Source of the DNA: Candidatus Stercoripulliclostridium merdipullorum
GTDB lineage: Bacteria > Bacillota > Clostridia > Christensenellales > DTU072
DNA: 51,520 nucleotides
Assembly (NCBI GenBank): GCA_018713745.1
Contig: DVOH01000011.1
Span: 1-51,520, forward strand
Reading direction: 5' to 3'
This document shows positions 18,821 to 28,894 of this stretch, one piece after another. Made by a program: the position numbers and the translations under genes. The notes under the pieces are model-generated. The model worked only from the letters and a program-made list of their open reading frames with translations. It ran no database searches and was not told where the DNA came from. Positions within the stretch are counted from its first letter, which is position 1; each line of letters begins with the position of its first letter.

Positions 18821-20212
18821 ATGAACGTATCAAAAAACTTGACCCAAGGAAATGTCGCCAAAGTTTTGCCGCTGTTTGCCTTTCCGTATTTGCTGGCAAA
18901 TCTGTTGCAGGCGGCGCTCGGGATTGCGGATATGGGGATTACCGCAATGTACTGCGGCGAGGGCGGCGCGGCGGCGATCGGCGTTGCAAGTCAGATTGTT
19001 TATTTGGTTGTCAATGCGGCGACGGGGCTTGCATCGGGCGCAACGATTCTGATCGGTCAGCGTTACGGCGCAGAAGATCGCGAGGGCGTCCGAAAGGCTG
19101 TTGCGACGTTGACGTCGATCTCCTTGATGGTTGCGGTGCCGACGGCAATCGGAGTAGGAGTCGGCGCAAAAGGGCTGCTCGGCTTGTTGCAGACTCCGCC
19201 CGAAGCGATGGAAGGTGCTAAGGCTTATCTCATTGTTTCAATGGCGGGCTTGCCGTTTGTCTTTGCCTATAACGGACTGTCGGCAGTGATCCGTGGACTC
19301 GGCAACAGCAAAATCCCCTTGATGATTATCGGTGGGGCAGCGATTCTGAATATCGGCCTCGATTTTGTGACGGTCGGATTGTTGAAGTGGGGTGTCGGCG
19401 GCGCGGCGGCGGCGACGGTACTTGCCGAGGCATTGTCTGCAGCGGTTGCGCTGGGATTTTTGGTACGCAAGACACCGTTTCGGTTGGGAGATTTTAAGCC
19501 GGCGTGGGATAAGGCTTCGGCAAAGGAAATCGTCAAAATCGGCTTTCCGACCGCGGTGCAAAATGCGACGGCAAGTCTTTCTTTTTTACTGCTGACCGTG
19601 ATTGTCAACCGACTGCAGGTCGCTTCGGTGCTGACCGTTGCGGCGGCGCATGCCATGGCAACCAAATTCAACAATTTTGCCGTCCTTGCACCGCGCGGGA
19701 TGTCGCAGGCAATGGCTGCAATCGTGGCACAAAACGTGGGCGCAAAAAAATTCAGGCGCAATCGGAGTGTTTTGTTGTGGGGGGTGATTTATTCGGTCGC
19801 GTTCGGTGCGGTTTTTGTTTTGGTCGCAATGTTTGCAGGGGGCGCGATATTCCGAATGCTGGGGGCGGAAGGCGAAACGCTTGCGGCAGGGATCGGTTAT
19901 CTGAAGCGTATTTCTGCCGATTATATTCTTTTGCCCCTTGCGGTTTGTCCGTTCGGAATTCTCGACGGGTACGGCAAAACTTCCTTGACCATGACAATCA
20001 ATCTCATCGGTTCTCTCGGAGTCAGAGTGCCGTTTGCCTATCTGATCGGAATCGTCAAAGGAACGGGACTTGCCGGGATCGGATGGTCGATTCCGCTTGC
20101 TTCCTTGTTTTGCGCGATCTGTGCCTGGATCGCGGTCGTCGTCGTGCTGCAACGCAGCATCAAAAAAGCGACGCGTCAGAGCACGTCGCTTTCCGTCAAT
20201 ACAGAGTCTTGA
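18821..20212 (+). CDS. MATE family efflux transporter
   Basis: VSKNLTQGNVAKVLPLFAFPYLLANLLQAALGIADMGI...; 12-TM MATE pattern. Start uncertain (TTG 18758 also in frame). Confidence 0.88.
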   Translation: MNVSKNLTQGNVAKVLPLFAFPYLLANLLQAALGIADMGITAMYCGEGGAAAIGVASQIVYLVVNAATGLASGATILIGQRYGAEDREGVRKAVATLTSISLMVAVPTAIGVGVGAKGLLGLLQTPPEAMEGAKAYLIVSMAGLPFVFAYNGLSAVIRGLGNSKIPLMIIGGAAILNIGLDFVTVGLLKWGVGGAAAATVLAEALSAAVALGFLVRKTPFRLGDFKPAWDKASAKEIVKIGFPTAVQNATASLSFLLLTVIVNRLQVASVLTVAAAHAMATKFNNFAVLAPRGMSQAMAAIVAQNVGAKKFRRNRSVLLWGVIYSVAFGAVFVLVAMFAGGAIFRMLGAEGETLAAGIGYLKRISADYILLPLAVCPFGILDGYGKTSLTMTINLIGSLGVRVPFAYLIGIVKGTGLAGIGWSIPLASLFCAICAWIAVVVVLQRSIKKATRQSTSLSVNTES

Positions 20213-20230
20213 ACCGAAACAAAAGGGGAT

Positions 20231-21463
20231 TTATTTGAGTCCCTCTTCGTCAAACAGTTCGACGGCTTCGAGCGCGATATCCAGCCCGAGCGCCATGCAT
20301 TCGGGATTCAGATTGTCGCTGTCGTCGTTGCGGGTGTGATAGTAGCGGGCAGGAGCGGGATCCATGGACGCCAAGGTACAGGCGCAAAGTCCCGCTTGCG
20401 TCAGAGCTGCCGCGTCCGAAGCTCCGATAAATACCGACGCGTGGGGCAGGGGATCGAGCCCCAGACGCTCGACCGCACGATCCAGGAGACGCACGGCTCT
20501 TTCGTCGTGTTTGACCGTCCCCGAAAGATCGCGGTGATAGATCGACATGTGCTCGTAATCGCGGAAAGTTTCCAGCCCGATAAAGACGGTTTCGACACCG
20601 TCGGTTTTCAGTCCGTGGGCATATTGCTCGGCATAGGCTTTTGCACCGCGAAGACCTGCTTCTTCACTTCCGGTCAGTACGGCGACGACTTCGGTATGTT
20701 CGAAGTCGATCCCTTGATCTTTCAGACACTTCAGGGCGCCGACCGCGCCGAGACAGCCCGTCAGGTTGTCGTTTGCGCCGGGAACGACGCGGTTATAATT
20801 GCTGTAAAGGAACAGCGCAAGATAAAACGGAGCAAAGCAAGCCGCAACGATCAGCATCCAGACAGGGGTATGCGCCCAAAGTGCGGGATCTGCGGCGTAA
20901 ATCACGGTAGCGGCGATCGACAGCCCGATGGAAACGAATGCGCCGATTGCGGCAAGGACCAGGGAGCCGATATGAACTTTAGGTCCGAAGTGGTGAAACA
21001 CCGTCCACTCGTAAGCGCAATCGCTGTGACCCGACAAAATGATGCGACGTTTGACTTCGCCGGTCGGCTTTTTGGTAGCGATGAGATTGGAAGAAGTCGA
21101 TTTTTTATAAAGGGGATCGAGGAATCTCCAGTAGAGCAGAAATTGGAAGAAGAGGATGGCAAGACCGATGACATTAAAGACCAACGGTGCCCAAGGGAAC
21201 CACCAGAACATGACGATGCCGATTGCGATCAGAACGGGGATGATGCGGGAGAAACCCATAAACGCTTTGGGCGCAACGGAAAACTCCTGGAATTCGACGG
21301 AATCCGCCCAATTATTTTTGATGATATCGTCGGCAAGATACTGTTGGGCGGCGCGTTCTTCGGGGCTGCCGGGTTCGCGGGGGCCGATTTCGGTGCAGAT
21401 ATGCTTGATGGCTTGAACGGAATAGTCAACGGTCTGCTGACGGACGTTCTTGTCGATTTTCAT
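20231..21463 (-). CDS. M28-family metallopeptidase with central TM segments
   Basis: ILSGHSDCAYEW, PGANDNLTG, TGSEEAGLRGAKAY, FIGASDAAALTQAG zinc aminopeptidase motifs. Confidence 0.85.
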   Translation of the reverse strand: MKIDKNVRQQTVDYSVQAIKHICTEIGPREPGSPEERAAQQYLADDIIKNNWADSVEFQEFSVAPKAFMGFSRIIPVLIAIGIVMFWWFPWAPLVFNVIGLAILFFQFLLYWRFLDPLYKKSTSSNLIATKKPTGEVKRRIILSGHSDCAYEWTVFHHFGPKVHIGSLVLAAIGAFVSIGLSIAATVIYAADPALWAHTPVWMLIVAACFAPFYLALFLYSNYNRVVPGANDNLTGCLGAVGALKCLKDQGIDFEHTEVVAVLTGSEEAGLRGAKAYAEQYAHGLKTDGVETVFIGLETFRDYEHMSIYHRDLSGTVKHDERAVRLLDRAVERLGLDPLPHASVFIGASDAAALTQAGLCACTLASMDPAPARYYHTRNDDSDNLNPECMALGLDIALEAVELFDEEGLK

Positions 21464-21491
21464 AAGAACTCCTTTGTTTCAGAATGTTTCT

Positions 21492-21520
21492 ATTATATAG
21501 GGCGGAGTGAGAAAAGTCAA
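21492..21520 (-). promoter_or_regulatory. promoter of M28 peptidase
   Basis: Minus strand TTGACT-17 nt-TATAAT. Confidence 0.75.
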
Positions 21521-21538
21521 GGAGGAGGGCATGCTTCG

Positions 21539-21567
21539 TTGACTTTTTTGCGAAAAAGTAATACACT
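21539..21567 (+). promoter_or_regulatory. promoter of uvrC
   Basis: TTGACT-17 nt-TACACT, 6 nt before ATG. Confidence 0.7.
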
Positions 21568-21573
21568 GAAATC

Positions 21574-23391
21574 ATGAAAGATCTGAGTCAGAAACTGAAA
21601 GAATTGCCTACGCAAAGCGGCGTATATCTGATGTTGGACGAATACGACCAGATCTTGTATGTCGGCAAGGCGAAAAACTTAAAAAATAGGGTGCGCCAGT
21701 ATTTTCAGCACTCCGCTTCCAAGACCGAAAAAACGATGTTGCTGGTTGAGAAGATAGCGGATTTCCGTTATATTATCACCAAAAACGAGATCGAAGCGCT
21801 GGTGCTCGAAAACAATCTGATCAAGCTGCACAAGCCGTATTACAACATTCTGCTCAAAGACGACAAGACCTATCCGTATGTCAGGATCAATCTGAAAGAA
21901 AAGTTTCCGCGCGTCGAAGTCACGCGCAAACTGAAAGCGGACGGATCGAAGTATTACGGGCCGTACATGATCGGGTTGTCGGCGCGCACGATTATGGATC
22001 TGATCCACAGCGCGTATCCCGTCCGGAGTTGCTCGGGCGAACCGGACAAAAAGCGCAAGGGAAAGCGGGAGTGCCTGAATTACCATATCGGCAGATGTCT
22101 TGCGCCCTGCGTCGGAAAGACGACGGAAGAGGAATACCGCAAAGTGATCCGGAAGGTGATGGATTTTCTTGGCGGAAACGACAAAGAAATCCGCGCCTTG
22201 CTGACCGAAAAGATGAAATCGGCGGCAGAGCACGAAGAATTTGAATTGGCAATGCAGTATCGCGATCAGATCGAAGTGCTTGAAAAACTGGTGCGCAAGC
22301 AGATCATCGCCCTTCCGAAAGACTTCAATCTCGATATATTCGCCTATGCCGACAACGGGATGTACGGAGTGATCAACTATATGGTAGTCCGCGGCGGGAA
22401 GGTGATCGGCGCCGAAAATCATCCCGTCAATCAGGCGGTGCAAGGCGAGGACGTATTGTCGAGCTATCTGATGCAGTTTTACGAGCAATCGCCGATCGTT
22501 GCCGAAGAAGTCGTCGTCAGCGAGCCGCTTACGTTCCGTGCCGAACTTGCCGACTACCTTTCGCAAAAGAAGGGAAGCCGCGTGCAGGTTGTGTGTCCCT
22601 CGGGCGGGGCGCGCGGTCAGTTGGTTGAGATGGCACGCAACAACGCAAGCGATCATCTCGAAAAAACGGTAACCAAAATCGCGACGAAGGAAGCCTTAAC
22701 CGTAGGATCCGTGCAGCAGCTCCAAGCCTATCTCGGACTGGAGCGTCCGCCGAAGCGGATCGAGTGCTTCGATATTTCCAACATCAGCGGGACGGACAAG
22801 GTGTCCAGCATGGCGGTGTTTGTCAACGGCGAACCGGCCAAAGAAATGTATCGGCGGTTCCGGATCAAGACGGTCAAGGGGATCGACGACTTTGCTTCGA
22901 TGCACGAAACGTTGTCCCGTCGGATTGCCGAGTTGCGGGGGAGCGATCTGTCGTTTTCCGACCGACCCGACCTGATTGTGGTGGACGGCGGCAAGGGACA
23001 GTTGTCCAGCGCCAACGCCGTTGTCGAAGGGACGGGAATCGCATTGATCGGACTTGCAAAGCGCGAGGAAGAGGTATTTCGTCCTCATTGCAGCGAGCCG
23101 GTCATTTTGCCGCGGGACAGTCTTGCGCTCAAGTTGTTGCAACGGGTGCGGGACGAAGCGCATCGCTTCGCCGTCACTTACCACAGGACGTTGCGCAAAG
23201 CGCGGCAGACGCGGAGCAATCTGACCAATATCGAAGGAATCGGCGAAGCCAATGCCCGCCGTCTGATCGTACATTTCAAAAAAATCGAAAAAATCGCATC
23301 GGCAAGCGTCGAAGAACTTGCCGAAGTCGAAGGGCTCGGAAAGGTGAAAGCCGAAGCCGTATACCGATATTTTCACGAGGTGGAAGAATGA
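21574..23391 (+). CDS. uvrC: excinuclease ABC subunit C
   Basis: GVYLMLDEYDQILYVGKAKNLKNRVRQYF GIY-YIG; ECFDISNISGT; C-terminal HhH. Confidence 0.97.
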   Translation: MKDLSQKLKELPTQSGVYLMLDEYDQILYVGKAKNLKNRVRQYFQHSASKTEKTMLLVEKIADFRYIITKNEIEALVLENNLIKLHKPYYNILLKDDKTYPYVRINLKEKFPRVEVTRKLKADGSKYYGPYMIGLSARTIMDLIHSAYPVRSCSGEPDKKRKGKRECLNYHIGRCLAPCVGKTTEEEYRKVIRKVMDFLGGNDKEIRALLTEKMKSAAEHEEFELAMQYRDQIEVLEKLVRKQIIALPKDFNLDIFAYADNGMYGVINYMVVRGGKVIGAENHPVNQAVQGEDVLSSYLMQFYEQSPIVAEEVVVSEPLTFRAELADYLSQKKGSRVQVVCPSGGARGQLVEMARNNASDHLEKTVTKIATKEALTVGSVQQLQAYLGLERPPKRIECFDISNISGTDKVSSMAVFVNGEPAKEMYRRFRIKTVKGIDDFASMHETLSRRIAELRGSDLSFSDRPDLIVVDGGKGQLSSANAVVEGTGIALIGLAKREEEVFRPHCSEPVILPRDSLALKLLQRVRDEAHRFAVTYHRTLRKARQTRSNLTNIEGIGEANARRLIVHFKKIEKIASASVEELAEVEGLGKVKAEAVYRYFHEVEE

Positions 23392-24206
23392 AATACAAAA
23401 TGATCGTATCCGATTTTGACGACACTTTGATTGCAGACGATCTGCGTTATTCCGAAAACACGCAGCGCGCGATTCGGGAGTACACTGCCGCGGGCGGAAG
23501 ATTTGTCATTGCAACGGGAAGAATGCTCAACGCGATTCTCCCCGCGGCGCGCGCACTGGGGTTGAAAGGCGAAGTCCTTGCTTATCAGGGCGCGATTGTC
23601 GGCGATATCGAAAGCGGTGCGGTGCTGGAACAGACCTTTATCGATACCGACGTACTGATTGCCGTGCTGGAACGTTTGGAGCAAAACGGGTTTTATATTC
23701 AGATTTACGTTGACGAAACGGTTTTGGTTGCGGAATTGACCGACTATTCCCGTCTGTACGAAAAGTTTTGTATGTGTCCGATGCGGGCGACGGGGATGCC
23801 GCTCAGTCGATATGTCCGCGAAAGCGGCGTACATACGGTTAAGATCGTTGCAATGGGCGACCCGAAAGCGATATCCGAAGAAATCGACGATCTCAACGCT
23901 TTGTTCGGAGATCGCGTGCTGATCAACACCAGCAAGCCGTTTCTGTTGGAAGTGGTTTCCGACCGAATCGACAAAGGAAAAGCCGTCCTTCGGCTTGCCG
24001 AGCGTTACGGGATCCGACGGGAGGAAACGATCTGTGTCGGCGACAGTGCCAACGACGTTCCGATGCTGCGCGTTGCGGGACTCGGTGCCGCCGTTGCCAA
24101 TGCTTCGGAAGTTGCAAAAAGCAACGCCGACGTCGTTGTTCCTTCCAACAACGAGGACGGCGTTGCCTATGTCATTGACCGATACGGGTTGGAAAAACCG
24201 ATTTAA
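23388..24206 (+). CDS. Cof-type HAD-superfamily hydrolase
   Basis: MIVSDFDDTLIADD, VIATGR, DKGKAVLRL, CVGDSANDVPML; ATGA overlap with uvrC. Confidence 0.93.
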   Translation: MKYKMIVSDFDDTLIADDLRYSENTQRAIREYTAAGGRFVIATGRMLNAILPAARALGLKGEVLAYQGAIVGDIESGAVLEQTFIDTDVLIAVLERLEQNGFYIQIYVDETVLVAELTDYSRLYEKFCMCPMRATGMPLSRYVRESGVHTVKIVAMGDPKAISEEIDDLNALFGDRVLINTSKPFLLEVVSDRIDKGKAVLRLAERYGIRREETICVGDSANDVPMLRVAGLGAAVANASEVAKSNADVVVPSNNEDGVAYVIDRYGLEKPI

Positions 24207-24316
24207 GGTCGCGGAACGGGGAAGGTAGACTCTTCCTTGTTCGCCTGCTGTAAGTTCTGTTGATCGACCGGACGCATTTTAACGGAGCCGGCAGAGGAAT
24301 TTTTACGTTTTTTCAT
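24203..24316 (-). CDS. possible 37-aa small protein downstream of dnaE
   Basis: MKKRKNSSAGSVKMRPVDQQNLQQANKEESTFPVPRP; ATG AAA AAA CGT AAA start, but no RBS. Confidence 0.3.
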   Translation of the reverse strand: MKKRKNSSAGSVKMRPVDQQNLQQANKEESTFPVPRP

Positions 24317-24368
24317 ACCGATAGTATGCGCGGAAAGGGCTTGCCTGATTCGCGCGTTTTTGTCGGAA

Positions 24369-27300
24369 TCAGAAAACTTTGACGTTATGTCCGCCGACAA
24401 TGCCTGCCAGTTCACGCGCGACGAGATCGGGATCGCGGATCGTCGCGTTGTGCAGATAAATTTTTCCGTCTATCTGGAGTTTGACGGCACCCGAACCGGG
24501 ATGTGCACGCAAAATTTTGTCGATCCGATCGAGTTTGTCAAGATTTTCGGGACGGATGTTGAGATACAGGGTACGGGTATCTTCGGGCTCGGGCGGTGCT
24601 TCGGGCAGATCGGCAGACGACAGTTCCCAGGGGCGAACGTCGTTGCAGGTGATCTTTGCTTCGTCGTCACGCAAGGACAGCTTGCCGCGGACGCGTACGA
24701 CGCTGTCTTTGACGAGGTATTGTTTGCTTCCGGCAAGGGCGCGGGAGAACAGCAGAATTTCGATTCTCCCATACAGATCTTCGAGAAGACAGACCGCCAT
24801 TTCTTTGCCGTCTTTGGTACGCTTAATGTTGACTGCCGTCAGCAGACCGCCCGTCGTGACGTCCATATTGTCTTTTGCTTGCGGTTCTTCGGCGTCGGCG
24901 GACTCGAATTCTTCTTCCCCTTCTTCGTCCTTGCGAGGCTTGGGTAACATCGAGGTGTTGAAGTTGAATCCCGCAAAATCTTTTTCGTAGCCGGCAAGGG
25001 GGTGTCCCGAAACATACATTCCGAGCATTTCCTTTTCCTGCAAGAGTTTGTCAAGGTTGGAAAACTCTTTGATCGTTTGATAGCGGAAGGTTTCGGGCTC
25101 GTCCTCCAACATCGAGAAGAGATCGAACTGACCGCTCAAAGCCCGCTTTCTGTTTTGGTCGACGGTAGCGATAACCGCTTCATAGTTACCCATAAGGGTT
25201 GCTCTGGTATACCCGAAGCAGTCAAACGCGCCGCCGCGGATCAAACTTTCGATCATGCGCTTGTTGACGGAAGAATTGGCGTTGCGCTCGACAAAATCGT
25301 ACAGATCGCGATACGGTCCGTTTTTGGCGCGTTCGGAAATGATGACGTCCATTGCCGCTTTGCCGACGTTTTTGATACAGGCGAGGCCGTAACGGATGGC
25401 AGAGCCTTCGGGCGAAAACAACGCTTCCGAACGGTTGATGTCGGGGGGCAGCAACGCGATTTCCATATCTTTCAGGACGCGCATGTATTTTTCGGTATCG
25501 TCTGGTTTGTCGATACGGTTGTTGATGACCGCGGCAAGGAATTCGACGGGGTAATACCGTTTGTAAAACGCCGTGATATAGCTCAGTACCGCATAAGCCG
25601 CGGCGTGCGATTTGTTGAACGCGTAGGAGGCAAAACTCTCCATTTCGGCAAAGATGCTGTCGGCAACTTCGGCGGCAATGCCGTTGCGCACACATCCGGC
25701 AATGACGACGTTGCCGTCTTGATCGAGCAGACCGTCGCGGAATACCTGGCGTTCGATGGGGATTTTGTCGACTTTTTTCTTGGAAATAATGGCGCGGAAG
25801 GAGTCGGCGCGCGTCATGTCGTAGCCGGCAAGTTTACGCGTGATCATCATCGCCTGTTCCTGATAGACGATGATACCGTTGGTTACGCGGAGAATGGGTT
25901 CGAGCAAAGGATGCTTGTAGCGGATTTTGTCGGGCTCGGCGCGGTTTTGCAAGAAGGTATCGATGTTGTCCATCGGTCCCGGGCGGTAAAGGGAAATTCC
26001 TGCAATGATATCTTCCATGTTTCTCGGGCGGAAGCGCGCCATAAATTTTTTCATCCCGCCGCCTTCGAGCTGGAACACGGCGTCGGTATTTCCCGAACCG
26101 ATCAACTCGTAGACGGCAGCGTCGTCATAACCGAGCTTTTCGAAGTCGATATCGCGCCCCGTGCGTTCCAGGACGTAGTCGTGCGCCATCTTGATGTCGG
26201 TCAAGGTCATCAGCGCGAGGAAGTCCATTTTGAGAAGTCCGAGCTTTTCGACTTCGGTCATGTTGAACTGGGTCGTGATTTCGTCCCCGTTTTTGGCAAG
26301 CGGAATGGTATCCGCGGCGGGGTTTTTGTAAATCACGACGCCTGCGGCGTGGACCGAAGTGTTGCGGGGCATCCCTTCGATCTGCGAAGCGATGTCGATG
26401 ACTTTTTTGTATTCGGGGCGGTTGCGGTATAACTCGAGGAGTTCGGGGACGCAGTACTTCGATTCGGGATTGACGAGATCGAGGATATGAACCTTTTTGT
26501 CGTCCCCGCCGAAGTCGCCGATGTTTTTGGTCATCGTCGAAACGTCCGAAAACGGAATGCGGAAGACCCGCGCCACGTCTTTGATGGCGGCTTTCTTTTT
26601 CAGTTTTCCGAAGGTGATGATCTGACTGATGTGATCGGCGCCGTATTTGTTTTTGACGTACTGAATCACTTCTCCGCGGCGGTTGTAACAAAAGTCGATG
26701 TCGAAGTCGGGCATCGAAGTTCTGTTTTTGTTGAGGAACCGCTCAAAGATCAGATCGTACTTGAGCGGATCGACGTTGGTGATACCGATGGCATAGGCGA
26801 CGATGCTTCCGACACCGCTGCCGCGCCCGTATCCGACGGGAATATCCTGACTGCGTGCGTAAAAAATAAAATCCCAGACAATCAGATAATATTCGGGAAA
26901 TCCCATCGAAATAATAACTTCCAGTTCGCTTTCGGCGCGTTCACGGATTTCATCGGTGATGGTGCCGTAACGCCGCTCCAGCCCTTCGTAAGTGATTTTC
27001 CTCAGATATTCGGCAGGCGTCAGATTGTCGGGGCAGGCAAAACGCGGCAACTGATATTGATTATATATAAAACTGATATTGCATTTGTCGGCGATTTCGT
27101 AAGGGGTTTGGAGCGATTCGGGACACCAACCGAGGATCTGTTCCATCTCGTCATAGGTCTTGAGATAGAATTCGTCGTTGGGGAAGCTCATTCGCTTGTC
27201 CTTTGGATCGTCATAGTAGGACGCCGTCTGAATGCAAAGCAGAACGTCGTGCATTTCGGCGTCCGAACGGTTGATGTAATGCACGTCGTTGGTGGCGACG

Positions 27301-27914
27301 CATTTGACGCCGATTTCTCTCGCGATTTTGACCAACAAAGGATTGGTTCGCTTTTGTTCCTCCAGTCCGTGGTCCTGCAGTTCGATATAAAAATCGCCTT
27401 CGGCAAACATCGACTTCAGCGTCAAAGCGTATTGTTTTGCGCCTTCATAGTCGTTTTTGAGCAGCAGTTGCGGAATTTTTCCGGCAAGACAGGCGGAAAG
27501 ACAAATTACGTCCTCGGTGTATTGCTTCAGCGTTTCGAGGTCGATACGCGGTTTGTAATAAAAGCCGTCGATCCAGGCAATGCTGTTGAGTTTGGCAAGG
27601 TTACGGAATCCTTTGGGGCTTTTGGCAATCAGAACAAGGTGATTGAGCTTGTTTTCTTCCTCGGTGTTTCTGCCGCCTTTGCGTTTCAGGTCGTCGGTGA
27701 CATAAAATTCACAACCGATGATGGGCTTGATTTTTTTGGCGACGCATTCGTCATAGAACTGTATGGCGGCATACATGTTGCCGTGATCGGTGATCGCAAC
27801 GGCAGGGGCGCCGCGCTCGACGGCTTTTGCCACCAACTTTTTGACGGCAGCCGCTCCGTCCAGCAGACTGTATTCGGTGTGAACGTGAAGATGAATGAAT
27901 TCGGGCGTGTGCAT
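24369..27914 (-). CDS. dnaE: DNA polymerase III subunit alpha
   Basis: FIHLHVHTEYSLLDGAA PHP domain; PDFDIDFCYNRRGEVIQYV; FQLEGGGMKKF; C-terminal OB domain. Confidence 0.97.
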   Translation of the reverse strand: MHTPEFIHLHVHTEYSLLDGAAAVKKLVAKAVERGAPAVAITDHGNMYAAIQFYDECVAKKIKPIIGCEFYVTDDLKRKGGRNTEEENKLNHLVLIAKSPKGFRNLAKLNSIAWIDGFYYKPRIDLETLKQYTEDVICLSACLAGKIPQLLLKNDYEGAKQYALTLKSMFAEGDFYIELQDHGLEEQKRTNPLLVKIAREIGVKCVATNDVHYINRSDAEMHDVLLCIQTASYYDDPKDKRMSFPNDEFYLKTYDEMEQILGWCPESLQTPYEIADKCNISFIYNQYQLPRFACPDNLTPAEYLRKITYEGLERRYGTITDEIRERAESELEVIISMGFPEYYLIVWDFIFYARSQDIPVGYGRGSGVGSIVAYAIGITNVDPLKYDLIFERFLNKNRTSMPDFDIDFCYNRRGEVIQYVKNKYGADHISQIITFGKLKKKAAIKDVARVFRIPFSDVSTMTKNIGDFGGDDKKVHILDLVNPESKYCVPELLELYRNRPEYKKVIDIASQIEGMPRNTSVHAAGVVIYKNPAADTIPLAKNGDEITTQFNMTEVEKLGLLKMDFLALMTLTDIKMAHDYVLERTGRDIDFEKLGYDDAAVYELIGSGNTDAVFQLEGGGMKKFMARFRPRNMEDIIAGISLYRPGPMDNIDTFLQNRAEPDKIRYKHPLLEPILRVTNGIIVYQEQAMMITRKLAGYDMTRADSFRAIISKKKVDKIPIERQVFRDGLLDQDGNVVIAGCVRNGIAAEVADSIFAEMESFASYAFNKSHAAAYAVLSYITAFYKRYYPVEFLAAVINNRIDKPDDTEKYMRVLKDMEIALLPPDINRSEALFSPEGSAIRYGLACIKNVGKAAMDVIISERAKNGPYRDLYDFVERNANSSVNKRMIESLIRGGAFDCFGYTRATLMGNYEAVIATVDQNRKRALSGQFDLFSMLEDEPETFRYQTIKEFSNLDKLLQEKEMLGMYVSGHPLAGYEKDFAGFNFNTSMLPKPRKDEEGEEEFESADAEEPQAKDNMDVTTGGLLTAVNIKRTKDGKEMAVCLLEDLYGRIEILLFSRALAGSKQYLVKDSVVRVRGKLSLRDDEAKITCNDVRPWELSSADLPEAPPEPEDTRTLYLNIRPENLDKLDRIDKILRAHPGSGAVKLQIDGKIYLHNATIRDPDLVARELAGIVGGHNVKVF

Positions 27915-28894
27915 TAGTGTTTCGATGGTTCGGTTTCTTTGAATTGCTCGGCAATTTCGAGCAGTTTGCGCAGTCTGTGATTCAGTCCGCTTTTACTCGG
28001 CGGGTTGGGCATGATCCGCAACAGTTCGGCAACCGACAAATCGGGGTGCTCCAGTCGGTAACGTGCGGTTTCGCGCAGCGTTTCGTCCAGATTGTTCAGC
28101 CCGATCGCACGGTCGATCTTGCGGATTGCGGCAATGTGTTTGGTTGCCGTTTCCACGGCGCGATCGGCATTGGCGACAATGCAGTTTGCCTGACGGTTGG
28201 CGCTGTTGCGCGCCAATCGACCGATTATGGTATTGACGATTGCAAAATACGCCTTCATTGCCTTCATCTCGGCAAAGAAGTCCGAGATTTCGTTGCCGTT
28301 CTTGACATAAACGGCATAGGTCGTCTTGCGTTCGCGCAGTTTGGCGTTGATGTTCAATCCGATCAGCAAATCCTTGACCTGTTCGGCAATATCTCGATCG
28401 GTCAGCGTAAATTCGAGATGATAACCTTTGCTGGTCTTAACGCTGCCGTCGCCACCCGACTCGGGGAGGGACAGCGACCCCGCTGCCAAAAACAGTCCTT
28501 GCAAAAAACTGCGCAGGCAACACGGTTTTCCGACAATTTCTTCGGGGAGCTGATGCAGAACGGAGTAGGGGGAGTCAACGATTCCCGCCGAAGTCAGTAC
28601 GACGCGCGTTGTTGCGGCATCGAGCTTCATTTCATAAACAATTTTGTTGCCAAGGATACGATCTTTTTCTTTTTTGCTGATTTCGGGTTGGACGCCTGTC
28701 AGTTTTTTGACCAGGACGGCGCACTTTTCGATCAGTTCGGGGACGGGATGCTGCAGGATCAGCCCGAAGCCTTCGGGTTCCAGCGAAAGAGAGCCGGCAC
28801 CGCGGATGACGCCTGCCAGAAACGCGCGCTTGCAACAAGGACTGGAAATTTTGTTCTCCAACAATTCCTGTTTGGTATCGTTCAGTAAACTCAA
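27914..28894 (-). CDS. whiA: DNA-binding protein WhiA
   Basis: KQELL...CCKRAFLAGVIRGAGSL LAGLIDADG-like fold and C-terminal HTH (LSVAELLRIMPNPPSKSGLNHRLRKL). Confidence 0.95.
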   Translation of the reverse strand: MSLLNDTKQELLENKISSPCCKRAFLAGVIRGAGSLSLEPEGFGLILQHPVPELIEKCAVLVKKLTGVQPEISKKEKDRILGNKIVYEMKLDAATTRVVLTSAGIVDSPYSVLHQLPEEIVGKPCCLRSFLQGLFLAAGSLSLPESGGDGSVKTSKGYHLEFTLTDRDIAEQVKDLLIGLNINAKLRERKTTYAVYVKNGNEISDFFAEMKAMKAYFAIVNTIIGRLARNSANRQANCIVANADRAVETATKHIAAIRKIDRAIGLNNLDETLRETARYRLEHPDLSVAELLRIMPNPPSKSGLNHRLRKLLEIAEQFKETEPSKH

